Shown one piece after another: positions 39,788 to 48,723 of a DNA stretch of 64,000 bases; within the stretch, counting starts at the first letter, position 1, and each line of letters begins with the position of its first letter. Source of the stretch: Collinsella sp. Its GTDB lineage: Bacteria > Actinomycetota > Coriobacteriia > Coriobacteriales > Coriobacteriaceae. The notes beneath the pieces were generated by a model. That model worked only from the letters and a program-made list of their open reading frames with translations, was not told the origin of the DNA and searched no databases. A program made the translations under genes and the position numbers. The stretch spans positions 94,776 to 158,775 of the forward strand of contig DXMW01000032.1 of assembly GCA_019414045.1 (NCBI GenBank), written 5' to 3'.

Positions 39788-40757
39788 AAGCCTCCCCTCC
39801 CTTGCAGAAAAACGGAATGATCAGATCGTCAAAATCCTGAATCTCCTCGTGGCCAAAGCCTTCAAAGAACTCATGACGCTTTTCACAGGTCAGGTTGTTG
39901 TAGACCGCAAACTGCGTCGCCGGAGGACAGACGATATCGGCTGTGCCCGTGCCAAACAGCACGGGGCATTTGACCATGGGGGCGAAATTCTTGGAATCGA
40001 AGTACGCCAGCTTGGCATAGGCCTCGTCAATACGAGTCGAGTCCTCGTCAAACCAGCGAGACCAATAGCGCAGGCCCTCGTAGGCAATGTCGTCGGCATC
40101 CAAATCCCAGACCAGGCGGAAATCCGACAGGAAAGGATAGAGGATGGCGGCTCGATTGATAAGCTCGCTGTTAAGCGCACAGGTTGCAATGCCCAAACCA
40201 CCGCCCTGCGATGCGCCGTTCACAAACACACGGGCAAGATCGATGCCCTCGAGCTCACGAACAATACGGCACAGGATGCGAATATCTTGGTGCAAGCGGA
40301 CATAGTAGAGGTTGGCCGGGTCGCCGTCGATACCGGCGACGATATGGCCCGCGACCGTCGTGCCCTCAAATCCACCAATGTCCTCGGAGGGACCTCCTTG
40401 GCCGGGGCAGTCGAGGGCGATGAGTGCCATGCCCATGCCTGCAAACGACGCCTGCTCAAACCAGCTGCGGCTTGCACCCGGATACCCATGGAACTGAAGT
40501 ACCAATGGCACGGGCTCGTCCGAGACGGGTTTAAGGTACTTGGCATGCAGGCGAGCGCCACACATGCCGGTATACCAGAGGTCGAAAAGCTGGCAGGTTA
40601 CGGCATCGGAGACCGATGCCGTCTCGATCGCATAGTCAAGCCCGACGGCGTCGGCCTCAGCCATGCGTTCCTTCCAAAAGAGATCGAAATCTGATGGACG
40701 GGGCATGGCGCCTCGATATTCACCATATTGATGTTGTAGCTCCTGAGCACTTGGCAT
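39780..40757 (-). CDS. AXE1-family acetylesterase
   Basis: 325 residues from ATG 40757; TTG 40772 and an internal ATG (about 40706) are alternatives since no strong ribosome site marks any of them. The family N-terminus (RPSDFDLFWKE) leads into an alpha/beta hydrolase with nucleophile Ser in NGASQGGGLG, Asp in GTADIVCPP and His in GFGHEE. The family deacetylates xylo-oligosaccharides, cephalosporin C and other O-acetyl sugars. Within the nan cluster it could remove O-acetyl groups from sialic acids; this is inference. No signal peptide, so it acts in the cytoplasm after import. Confidence 0.83.
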   Translation of the reverse strand: MPSAQELQHQYGEYRGAMPRPSDFDLFWKERMAEADAVGLDYAIETASVSDAVTCQLFDLWYTGMCGARLHAKYLKPVSDEPVPLVLQFHGYPGASRSWFEQASFAGMGMALIALDCPGQGGPSEDIGGFEGTTVAGHIVAGIDGDPANLYYVRLHQDIRILCRIVRELEGIDLARVFVNGASQGGGLGIATCALNSELINRAAILYPFLSDFRLVWDLDADDIAYEGLRYWSRWFDEDSTRIDEAYAKLAYFDSKNFAPMVKCPVLFGTGTADIVCPPATQFAVYNNLTCEKRHEFFEGFGHEEIQDFDDLIIPFFCKGGEAYV

Positions 40758-40793
40758 GGCTCGTGAACCCAACCTTTCGAAATCGCAACGGAG

Positions 40794-40821
40794 GTGCGCC
40801 CGGCAAGGGAACCGGGCGCAC
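40794..40821 (-). terminator. Hairpin after the sialic-type ABC operon
   Basis: A perfect 10-bp GC-rich stem (40794-40803 with 40812-40821) 17 nt after the oppF-type stop. No T-run, so termination strength is uncertain. Confidence 0.6.
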
Positions 40822-40837
40822 GGGAGGGAAAGCGAGA

Positions 40838-41665
40838 CTACTCGCCGAGCTTGGGGTGCAGCAGCGACGGCGCAGCGCCGAGCAGCATCTTGGTGTAGGG
40901 GTCCTGGGGGTGCTGGAAGACCTGCTTGGCCTCGCCCTGCTCGACGATCTTGCCGCCATTCATAACGATAATGTCGTCAGAGATATAGCGGACCGTCTGG
41001 ATGTCATGGCTGATGAACACCATGGCCAGGCCGAGCTCCTTCTTAAGGTCGGTCAGCAGGTTCAGAATCTGCGCGCGGACCGAAACGTCCAGAGCCGAGG
41101 TGGGCTCGTCGGCGATGATGGCATCGGGGTTCAGCGACAGGGCACGGGCAATTGCGACGCGCTGGCGCTGGCCGCCCGAAAGCTGGCCGGGAAGAACCTC
41201 GGCGGCGGAGCTGGGCAGACCAGTGAGCTCCAGGAGTTCCTTGACGCGCTTCTCCTGCTCGGCTTCGGTGCCCAAGTTGTGGACGCGCATGGGGTCGAGC
41301 AGCTGCTCGCGAACGACCATGCGGGGGTTGAGCGCCGTGGCCGGGTTCTGGAACACGACCGAGATGACGCGACCCATGTGGCGACGGTCCTCGGCGGTAC
41401 GCTTGGTAACGTCCTTGCCCTTAAAGTAGACCTTGCCGCTCGTGGGGGCCTGCAGGCCGCACATGACGTTGGCGGTGGTGGACTTACCGCAACCCGACTC
41501 GCCGACGATGCCGATCGTCTGACCGGGCATGAGCTTAATCGTTACACCCTGGACGGCGTGAACCAGGTTGGGGTGCAGAATCGAGCCGGTACGGGTCCTA
41601 AAGGTGACGTGGACGTCATCAAGGAAGATGATCGGCTCGACGCCGTTGACTGCGGTCTCGCTCAT
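40838..41665 (-). CDS. Peptide-type ABC transporter ATPase (OppF/SatD-like)
   Basis: 275 residues. Walker A GESGCGKST, signature LSGGQRQRVAIARA, Walker B AIIADEPTSALD. It is shorter than OppF at 22505 because the C-terminal Cys-containing oligopeptide region is missing. ATG 41665 directly follows the stop of the fusion gene. It pairs with the ATPase half of that fusion. Confidence 0.9.
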   Translation of the reverse strand: MSETAVNGVEPIIFLDDVHVTFRTRTGSILHPNLVHAVQGVTIKLMPGQTIGIVGESGCGKSTTANVMCGLQAPTSGKVYFKGKDVTKRTAEDRRHMGRVISVVFQNPATALNPRMVVREQLLDPMRVHNLGTEAEQEKRVKELLELTGLPSSAAEVLPGQLSGGQRQRVAIARALSLNPDAIIADEPTSALDVSVRAQILNLLTDLKKELGLAMVFISHDIQTVRYISDDIIVMNGGKIVEQGEAKQVFQHPQDPYTKMLLGAAPSLLHPKLGE

Positions 41666-43681
41666 CTACATCACCTCCGCGTGAGGGGTCAAACCATTTG
41701 CCTTGAGCACCTCGTCGGGGAGCTCGGAATAGAAGTGCTCGGTGCCGGGCACGCGCTTGAAGACCGGACGGGTGTCCAGGCCAATGCGCGGATGGCTCGA
41801 GCGGGGCGCGAAGCGATCGCCCTTGGGGAAATCGCGCGGGCTCGGAACGGCGCCGGGCACCTGGTGCAGGCGGCCCGAACCGCTCTCGATGGACAGAACG
41901 GAACCCAGAAGACCGCGGGTGTACTCGTGGATCGGGTTGGTGAGCAGCTCCTTGGTGGGCGCCTGCTCGATAACCTGGCCGGCGTACATAACCGTGATGT
42001 TGTGGGCGACCTCGGCGACCAGCGCCAGGTCATGCGAAACGAAGATCATGGCAAAGCCGAGCTTGGCCTGAAGGTCGTTGAGCAGCTTGATGACCTGCTT
42101 CTGGACGGTAACGTCCAGGGCGGTAGTGGGCTCGTCACAGATGACCAGCTTGGGGTCGCGAGTAAGGGCCATAGCGATCAGGACGCGCTGACGCTGACCA
42201 CCGGAAAGCTCATGCGGATAGCTCTCGAGCGTACGCTTGGGATCAAGGCCGACGAGCTCCAGGAGCTCCTCGGCGCTGCGGGTGCCGCCGCGCTTGGTGA
42301 GCTGCTTCATCTGGGCAGAGATGAGCATAGAGGGGTTGAGCGAGGACAGGGCGTCCTGATAGACCATAGCGATATCGGTACCGCGCAGGCCGAACCACTC
42401 CTTCTTGCTCATCTTGAGCAGGTCACGACCCTCCCAGAGGACCTCGCCGGAAAGGTGCTCGTCATCGTCGGTCAGGCCCATGATGGCCAGCGTGGTGATG
42501 GACTTACCGCAACCGGACTCGCCCACCAGGCCCATAGTCTGGCCAGGACGGACGTCAAAGTTGACATGGTCGACGACGTTGATATCGCCGTGGTGCTCAA
42601 ACTGAATGCAGAAGTCACGGACCGAGAGAATCGGTTCGACAGACTCGTCAGGCACATGGCGATCGTCACGCTTGAGCTCGACATCGCGCAGGGCGCCAAG
42701 GCGAGCGGAGAGGGACTGGGCCTGCTCCTTGTAGGCGCGAACGGGGTCGGAGACCAGCAGGTCGGCCTCGCGACGCTTGGAGGAGTCGGTCGGATCCAGG
42801 GCGGCGGAGGGAGCAGCGGCCATGGCGTCGGTAATGCCCTCGGAGAGGATGTTGAGCGCCAGGCAGGTGATCATGATGGCCAGGCCCGGGAACAGTGCCT
42901 GCCACCAACGGCCGGCGAGCACGCCGCCGCGGGCGTCGGCGAGGATGTTGCCCCAGGTAGCGGTGGGCTCCTGGATACCAGCGCCGATGAAGGTCAGCGA
43001 GGCCTCGAAGATGATGGCGTCGGCGACCAGGGTAACGGTGAAGACCATGATCGGGGCGATGCAGTTACGCAGAACATGCTTGATCAAAATCCACGGAGCC
43101 TTGGCGCCGGAAACGATGACCGCGCGGACATAGTCCTCTCCGTACTCGGACACGATGTTGGCGCGCACGATACGGGCAATCTGCGGAGTGTACATAAAGC
43201 CGATGGCGAAGATGATCGACGGCACGGAGTTGCCCAGGATGGAGACGAAGACGGCCGCGAGGGCGATGCCCGGGATAGACATGATGATGTCCAGGATACG
43301 CATGATCGTCTCGGAAACGGCCTTGCGCGAAACCGCCGCAAGGGCGCCCACGACCGAGCCGCAGACCAGAGCCATGGCAGTGGCGCCAAAGCCGATAATC
43401 AGCGAGTAACGACCACCGTAGAGCATGCGCGACAGAATGTCGCGACCCTTATCGTCGGTACCGAAGATAAATCCGTTGCCGGGAGCCTGGCGAGCCGTAA
43501 AGATCTCGACCGGGCTATAGGGGGCAAGAAGGGGCGCCAGAATCGCGGTCAGGGCGACCAGCGCCAGCACGACGGCGGCAATCTTAGAAGACAGCGTCAT
43601 CTTCTTCCAGCCACCGAGCTTGAGCCCCTTGGAGGCAGCCTTCTCGAGCTGCTCGGTTTGCTTCTCTCGAATCTTTACCAT
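41666..43681 (-). CDS. Fused ABC transporter permease-ATPase (OppC-OppD type)
   Basis: 671 residues. Residues about 25-290 are a DppC-type permease with an N-terminal helix, FGTDDKGRDI, and EAA loop YVRAVIVSGAKAPWILIKHVLRN. A charged linker (about 295-350) leads to an ATPase domain (about 350-671) with Walker A GESGCGKS at 387-394, LSGGQRQRV, and VICDEPTTALD. The C-terminal subfamily motif is altered: GDRFAPRSSHP where GCxFxxRCP is usual, so both Cys are lost. Fused permease-ATPase subunits occur in some peptide-type transporters including sialic-acid (Sat-like) systems. With nan genes next door, sialic acid is a plausible substrate. Confidence 0.9.
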   Translation of the reverse strand: MVKIREKQTEQLEKAASKGLKLGGWKKMTLSSKIAAVVLALVALTAILAPLLAPYSPVEIFTARQAPGNGFIFGTDDKGRDILSRMLYGGRYSLIIGFGATAMALVCGSVVGALAAVSRKAVSETIMRILDIIMSIPGIALAAVFVSILGNSVPSIIFAIGFMYTPQIARIVRANIVSEYGEDYVRAVIVSGAKAPWILIKHVLRNCIAPIMVFTVTLVADAIIFEASLTFIGAGIQEPTATWGNILADARGGVLAGRWWQALFPGLAIMITCLALNILSEGITDAMAAAPSAALDPTDSSKRREADLLVSDPVRAYKEQAQSLSARLGALRDVELKRDDRHVPDESVEPILSVRDFCIQFEHHGDINVVDHVNFDVRPGQTMGLVGESGCGKSITTLAIMGLTDDDEHLSGEVLWEGRDLLKMSKKEWFGLRGTDIAMVYQDALSSLNPSMLISAQMKQLTKRGGTRSAEELLELVGLDPKRTLESYPHELSGGQRQRVLIAMALTRDPKLVICDEPTTALDVTVQKQVIKLLNDLQAKLGFAMIFVSHDLALVAEVAHNITVMYAGQVIEQAPTKELLTNPIHEYTRGLLGSVLSIESGSGRLHQVPGAVPSPRDFPKGDRFAPRSSHPRIGLDTRPVFKRVPGTEHFYSELPDEVLKANGLTPHAEVM

Positions 43682-43684
43682 AAT

Positions 43685-44641
43685 CTACACCGTCCTGATG
43701 CGCGGGTTGATGAGCAGGTAGAGCATGTCAACCACGATGTTGATGATGATGAAGGCAAGAGCAACGACGATGACGACGCCCTGAACCAGGTTCGCCTCGT
43801 TGCCCTGAACGCCCTGCAGGATCGCGGTGCCCATGCCGGGGAGGTTGAAGATAACCTCGATGACGACGGCGCCGCCCATGAGGTAACCGATCTTAAGACC
43901 GAGGGTGGTGACCGGGGTGATCAGCGCATTGCGAAGTACGTTGATGCCGACGACGACCTTCTCGGGAACGCCGGCGCCGCGAGCCATACGGACATAGTCC
44001 TTGTCGAGCTCCTCGACCATGGCCGTACGCACGATACGAGTCATCTGACCCGTCAGCGGGAAGGCAAGAGCAATGGCGGGCATGATCATACGTCCCAGAT
44101 AACCAGCCGGGTTGGTGGTGAAGTGAGGCAGAGCACCGGACGCCGGAAGCACCTTAAGGTAGGAAGAGAACAGCAGAATCAACAGAACGGCAAGCCAGAA
44201 CGACGGGGTTGCCAAGCCGGCGATGGAGAAGACGCGGATCACTTGGTCCGGCCATTTATCGCGATACAGTGCCGCGATGACGCCGAGTAAAAACGAAACG
44301 ACCGCGCCGATGGCAAGACCGATGAAGGTCAGCTGCATCGTGACGGGCAGGGCAGTGGAGATGCGCTTGGCAACGGAGTTGCGAGCAGCACCATAGGTGC
44401 CCATGTCGCCATGGATCAGATCGCCCATGTAGCGCACGTAGCGCACGGGCCAGGGGTCGTCCAGACCATACTTCTCATGGTACTCGGCAACCGCCTCGGG
44501 CGAGGCACCGTCACCCAACGCCGTATAGGCGGGGTCGGTCTTGGAGAACGACATAAGGAAGAACACCAGGACGGTGACGCCCAATGCCATGATCGGCAGC
44601 GCCACGAGACGCCTTCCAATCAAACGTAGCAAGTTGTTCAC
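43685..44641 (-). CDS. Peptide-type ABC transporter permease (OppB-like)
   Basis: 318 residues from GTG 44641 (GGGGAG 5 nt upstream). DppB-type permease starting NLLRLIGRRLVALPIM, with about six TM helices and EAA loop YVRMARGAGVPEKVVVGINVLRNA. Partner of the permease half of the fused protein. A hairpin (44703-44736) separates it from the binding-protein gene. Confidence 0.92.
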   Translation of the reverse strand: MNNLLRLIGRRLVALPIMALGVTVLVFFLMSFSKTDPAYTALGDGASPEAVAEYHEKYGLDDPWPVRYVRYMGDLIHGDMGTYGAARNSVAKRISTALPVTMQLTFIGLAIGAVVSFLLGVIAALYRDKWPDQVIRVFSIAGLATPSFWLAVLLILLFSSYLKVLPASGALPHFTTNPAGYLGRMIMPAIALAFPLTGQMTRIVRTAMVEELDKDYVRMARGAGVPEKVVVGINVLRNALITPVTTLGLKIGYLMGGAVVIEVIFNLPGMGTAILQGVQGNEANLVQGVVIVVALAFIIINIVVDMLYLLINPRIRTV

Positions 44642-44702
44642 GTTCTCTCCCCTTTCTTTTGTCGGTAGGACCAACTGGTATATGAGTACGGATACTCATT
44701 AC

Positions 44703-44736
44703 AAGACCCGAGCGACATCGTTGCCGCCCGGGTCTT
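44703..44736 (-). terminator. Hairpin between binding protein and permease genes
   Basis: Outer stem AAGACCCG/CGGGTCTT (44703-44710 with 44729-44736) with further internal pairing and no T-run. Placed like the hairpin at 26646-26675 in the other opp operon, probably to favour the binding protein. Confidence 0.55.
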
Positions 44737-44798
44737 TGTTTCAACTATGAGGATACGGTCCCAACGACCGACATCCTGCATACAGACTCAAGCGAGCC

Positions 44799-46412
44799 TT
44801 ACGCCTTGACGGTCGCGACGCCCCTGAAGGACATGCTCGTCGTGCCGATGCCCTTGAAGCCATCGAGGGCCTCGCCGTTGGGCGCAGTGGACGGATCGTC
44901 CCAGGAAGCGGAGACGGTCTTGACGTGGACAACGGGGTACAGAACAGCGTTGTCGGCAATGATGTCGAAGCACTCGTTCCACTTCTTCTGCTGCTCGTCG
45001 CCCTCGGCGGCAAGAGCCTCGTCCATGAGACTGTGGAGCTTCTGCCACTCAGCGGACTCCTTCCACGGGCAACGGGTCTGCATCCAGACGTTGTCGCCGT
45101 ACCACCAGTTAAGCAGCAGGTCGGGGTCGGCGCCGAAGCAGGAAGGATCGCCAGGGGCAAGGAGGATATCGTAGGCCTCGCCGCCGTCGATGGCAGCGTA
45201 GGTGGCCGGCGAGGTATCGGTCTGGATGGTCACATCGAAGCCGAGAGCGTCGAGGTCGTTCTTGACCTGGGCGGCCATGCCCTTAATCTGCTCGTTGTCG
45301 GTGGTGCGCAGGGTGATGGCACCCGGGGTGATGCCAGACTCCTCGATGAGCTTCTTAGCCTTCTTGGCGTCGGTCTTGTACACCGTGGAAGCCTCATGAT
45401 AGTTGGTGAAGCTCTTGGGCAGGTAGCAGCTGGCAGCGGTGGCAAGGCCGGCGAAGGTGTTGCTGACCATCTTCTCGGTGTCGAGTGCATACATGACAGC
45501 CTGACGGACCTTGACGTTGTTCCAAGGCTCCTTGGCGACGTTGAACATGATGAAGCGGGTGCCGAAACCCTGAACGTTATCGATCTTGCAGCCGGCGCTC
45601 TCGAGCTGGTCAACGGCGTCAGCGGTAACGAGCTCCATAACGAGCGTGGAGCCCTCCTGCTGAGCGGTAACGCGAGCGGTGGGGTCGGTCAGGATGCTGT
45701 ACTGGATCTTCTTATCCTCGGCAGCATACTCACCGTTGTACTCGGGGTTGGGAACCAGGGTGATCTCGGTATCGGAGATAGAGTCGTACATCCAGGGGCC
45801 GGAGCCGATCGGCTGCTTGGCGCGATCCTCCTCGGTCTGGGTGGCCGGGGTAACGCGGACGATGGCCAGACGATCCTTGAGCAGGGAGAAGTTGGGGACC
45901 TTGGTCTTGACCGTCACGGTGCTGGCGTCCTTGGCCTCGATGGACTCGAAGGGCTGGAAGAACGGAGCATAGGTAGCGGAAGCGGCGCAAGCGGTGTAGG
46001 AGGCAACGACATCGTCAGCGGTGACCTCGGTGCCATCGGAGAACTTGGCGCCCTTGCGGATGGTGACCTCGAAAGTGGTGTCGTCCACAGACTTGGGATC
46101 GTCGGTGGCGAGCTCGTTGAAGGTGCTGTAGTCGTGGTAATCGATGCCGTAGAGGCCCTCGACGACGTGCCAGTTAGCACCCAGGCCCACAGCGGAGCCG
46201 GTGCTGGCGGGATCGAAGCTGGACGGAGCGTAAGCGGAACCAGCGGTGATCACGCCGCCGCCACGGTTGGCGGAATCGGTGGAACCGGAAGCGGAACCCT
46301 CGTCGCTAGAGCTGCCACCGCAACCAGTGAGACCAAGGCCGGCGACAGCAGCGACGCTGCCGGTGAGGCCGAGGAACGAACGCCTGGACATACCCTTGTT
46401 GATGATGGCCAT
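44799..46412 (-). CDS. Substrate-binding lipoprotein of the peptide/sialic-type transporter
   Basis: 537 residues from ATG 46412 (AGGAGA 6 nt upstream). Twin-arginine signal SRRSFLGL at residues 9-16 and lipobox LTGC with Cys31, then a Ser/Gly/Asp-rich linker. The mature part is an SBP family 5 protein. It is the first gene of a four-gene transporter operon next to sialic-acid catabolic genes, so the ligand may be sialic acid or a glycopeptide; this is inferred from context. A promoter overlapped by a palindrome lies at 46550-46587. Confidence 0.9.
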   Translation of the reverse strand: MAIINKGMSRRSFLGLTGSVAAVAGLGLTGCGGSSSDEGSASGSTDSANRGGGVITAGSAYAPSSFDPASTGSAVGLGANWHVVEGLYGIDYHDYSTFNELATDDPKSVDDTTFEVTIRKGAKFSDGTEVTADDVVASYTACAASATYAPFFQPFESIEAKDASTVTVKTKVPNFSLLKDRLAIVRVTPATQTEEDRAKQPIGSGPWMYDSISDTEITLVPNPEYNGEYAAEDKKIQYSILTDPTARVTAQQEGSTLVMELVTADAVDQLESAGCKIDNVQGFGTRFIMFNVAKEPWNNVKVRQAVMYALDTEKMVSNTFAGLATAASCYLPKSFTNYHEASTVYKTDAKKAKKLIEESGITPGAITLRTTDNEQIKGMAAQVKNDLDALGFDVTIQTDTSPATYAAIDGGEAYDILLAPGDPSCFGADPDLLLNWWYGDNVWMQTRCPWKESAEWQKLHSLMDEALAAEGDEQQKKWNECFDIIADNAVLYPVVHVKTVSASWDDPSTAPNGEALDGFKGIGTTSMSFRGVATVKA

Positions 46413-46549
46413 GTCTTCTCCTATCAATAGAGAATCTTACTCGGGAGCACCTAGACGTGCCCCCGCGCAACTTGCGGACGATATATACCTTACCTACCGA
46501 CGAACCCAACTGAGGTGCCGCGCTCGGCGACCGATACATACATACGCTT

Positions 46550-46587
46550 GAACGGTATTTACTACCGTTCACCGAATTCATTGACAA
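46550..46587 (-). promoter_or_regulatory. Promoter and operator-like palindrome of the transporter operon
   Basis: On the minus strand -35 TTGTCA (46582-46587) and -10 TAGTAA (46559-46564) have 17-nt spacing. The palindrome GAACGGTA-N5-TACCGTTC (46550-46570) overlaps the -10, a typical repressor site. A longer broken repeat (CCGATACATAC, about 46531-46541, with GTATGTATCGG, about 46603-46613) flanks the promoter. Confidence 0.6.
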
Positions 46588-46776
46588 ATGATTCGCCAGA
46601 CAGTATGTATCGGCGAGGTGAGATATCAGTCTTCGTCAACCCGCAGGATAGCAGGGTTTTCGCTTGGGTTAGTCAAACGTTTTAGCGTTAATAAAACCCG
46701 AAACCAGCAGGCAATCATGGCGAAATAAATGGTTGAAAATCGCGCAATCATGTATATCAGTTGTTTAGGCTCGTGT
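46588..46776. other. Intergenic region between transporter promoter and uvrC
   Basis: AT-richer than its surroundings. It contains AAACGTTT (46675-46682) and a 41-codon minus-strand frame with a hydrophobic start and acidic end (ATG near 46751, stop near 46626) but no ribosome site. No RNA gene recognised. Confidence 0.4.
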
Positions 46777-48723
46777 TTAGCTATCGGAATGGCCAGCCGC
46801 CGCCTCGGCGCGCTCGGCATTCCATGCAACGAGCGCCTCGTGGACCGCCTTGGCAACATCGGCAGGTATGCCGCGAACTTCCGCGATCTCTTGCTCGCTC
46901 GCCGCGCGCAAACGCTTCATCGAGCCAAAATGGCGCATAAGGGCACGTTTTCTGGTGGGTCCCACGCCCGGAACGTCATCGAGTACCGAAACCGTCATGG
47001 CTTTATCGCGCAACTCACGGTGGAACGTGATGGCAAATCGGTGGGACTCATCGCGTACCTGTTTAATTAGATAGAGCGAAGCAGACCCGGTCGGCAGCAC
47101 GACAGGAGTCTCGTCCCAAGGCACAAAAACTTCCTCGTCGGCCTTCGCCAAGCCACAAACTGGTATATCGAGCCCAAGAGCCTCAAGTTGCTTGATCGCA
47201 GCGGTCAATTGCGGCTTACCGCCATCGACAACGAGCAAATCGGGGCGCGAGCCAAAGAGCTCGTCGGCCATGCGCTCGGGAGCATAGCGTCGTCCCAAAA
47301 CCTCGGACATCGACACGAAGTCGTTTGCCTCGTCCAATTCGGCCTGAATTTTAAAACGACGGTACTGGCTCTTGTCGGCGCGCCCGTTGGTAAACACCAC
47401 CATCGAGGCGACCGTAAAGGTGCCATGCAGTGTAGAGATATCGAAGCACTCGATACGCAACGGCGGCGATGGCAGCGCCAACGCACTTTCGAGCTCCAGG
47501 AGCGCTTGATTGGTGCGGTCGTCAGCGTACCCCGTTCGCATCATGTAGCGCATGAGGGCATGGCGCGCATTTTTGGATGCCATATCGAGCAGACGGTGCT
47601 TTTCGCCACGCTGCGGCCTATGGAGATGGCAGGAACGCTCACGCTTGCCCGCAAGCCACTCCCCCAGCGCCTCCGCATCCTCAAGCTCGACGGAAAGGTT
47701 GACCTCAGCTGGAATATCAGCCGTCTCGTCGTAATAGCGCTTAAGAAAGCCCGACTGGAGCTCTTCCTCGTCAACATCAAGACCCTTGTCGAGAATGAAC
47801 TCGCAGGTGCGAACTGTTCGGCCCTCGCGAACGACGAAGACGCAAGCGGCGGAGATGGTCTCCTCGCGATAGAACCCGATGACATCGATATCGACACTGG
47901 AGGGAAAAACGACTTGCTGACGATCGTCCAGACCCCTGATGACCTCCAAACGACGTTTGACGCGTGCCGCGCGCTCAAAGTCGAGCGCCTCGGCGGCATC
48001 CGTCATCTCGGAGGTCAGCTCATCGACGACATCCTTGCGATGGCCCGACAAAAAGCGCTCGACACGCTTGACGTTCTTGGCATAGTCTGCCGGGGAAATC
48101 GCGCCGACACACGCACCCGGGCCGCGCCCGACATGGTAGTCAAAGCAGGGACGCCCGTTTTGTGCGCAAATTATATTGACGATGTCTTCCTCGCCCTTGT
48201 GGGACTCGATGGTACGGCGACAACGACGCCACTCCGCACAGGATGCAGAGCAGATGGGGATAACCTTGCGCAGCGTATCTATCGTCTCACGTGCCGCACG
48301 GCTATCGGTATAGGGTCCAAAATAGCGCGTTCCCGGCTTATGACGCTCACGCGTGTATTTGATCGCGGGATACAGGTCGCCCTTTGTAATGGCGATAAAG
48401 GGGTAGCTCTTGTCATCCTTGAGGTCGACGTTAAAGTACGGATGGTACTGGCCGATCAGGTTGCGCTCGAGTACAAGCGCCTCATGCTCGGTTTCGACAA
48501 CGATGTAGTCAAAGCTCGCCACCAGCTGCATCATCAGCGGGATCTTTTGACGCTCATCCTGCAGTGTCACGTATTGACGCATGCGGGCGCGCAGGTTTTT
48601 CGCCTTGCCCACGTAGATGACATCGCCCTTGGCATCCTTCCAAAGGTAGCATCCGGGCTGTGTGGGAACGCGCGAAACCTGCTCGGCAAGCGTTGGTATG
48701 TTGTCGTGACCGGCCACGCGCAC
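46777..48723 (-). CDS. uvrC: Excinuclease ABC subunit C
   Basis: Makes both incisions in nucleotide excision repair. 648 residues. N-terminal GIY-YIG nuclease (about 18-95, YLWKDAKGDVIYVGKA), Cys-rich region (CSASCAEWRRC...), UVR segment (AAEALDFERAARVKRRLEVI), RNase H-like C-terminal nuclease (about 385-560, VVFTNGRADKSQYRRF and VVDGGKPQL), and paired helix-hairpin-helix motifs (DDVPGVGPTRKRALMRHFGS). It starts with GTG at 48723 directly after the murJ stop; GTG 48717 is possible. Same operon direction as uvrA. Confidence 0.97.
   Translation of the reverse strand: MRVAGHDNIPTLAEQVSRVPTQPGCYLWKDAKGDVIYVGKAKNLRARMRQYVTLQDERQKIPLMMQLVASFDYIVVETEHEALVLERNLIGQYHPYFNVDLKDDKSYPFIAITKGDLYPAIKYTRERHKPGTRYFGPYTDSRAARETIDTLRKVIPICSASCAEWRRCRRTIESHKGEEDIVNIICAQNGRPCFDYHVGRGPGACVGAISPADYAKNVKRVERFLSGHRKDVVDELTSEMTDAAEALDFERAARVKRRLEVIRGLDDRQQVVFPSSVDIDVIGFYREETISAACVFVVREGRTVRTCEFILDKGLDVDEEELQSGFLKRYYDETADIPAEVNLSVELEDAEALGEWLAGKRERSCHLHRPQRGEKHRLLDMASKNARHALMRYMMRTGYADDRTNQALLELESALALPSPPLRIECFDISTLHGTFTVASMVVFTNGRADKSQYRRFKIQAELDEANDFVSMSEVLGRRYAPERMADELFGSRPDLLVVDGGKPQLTAAIKQLEALGLDIPVCGLAKADEEVFVPWDETPVVLPTGSASLYLIKQVRDESHRFAITFHRELRDKAMTVSVLDDVPGVGPTRKRALMRHFGSMKRLRAASEQEIAEVRGIPADVAKAVHEALVAWNAERAEAAAGHSDS

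Noticed and set aside
40616..44290. A 1224-codon open frame on the + strand opposite the transporter operon
   Set aside because: It is antisense to four clear transporter genes. High-GC coding DNA commonly leaves one antisense frame open, and its translation is compositionally biased with no domain.
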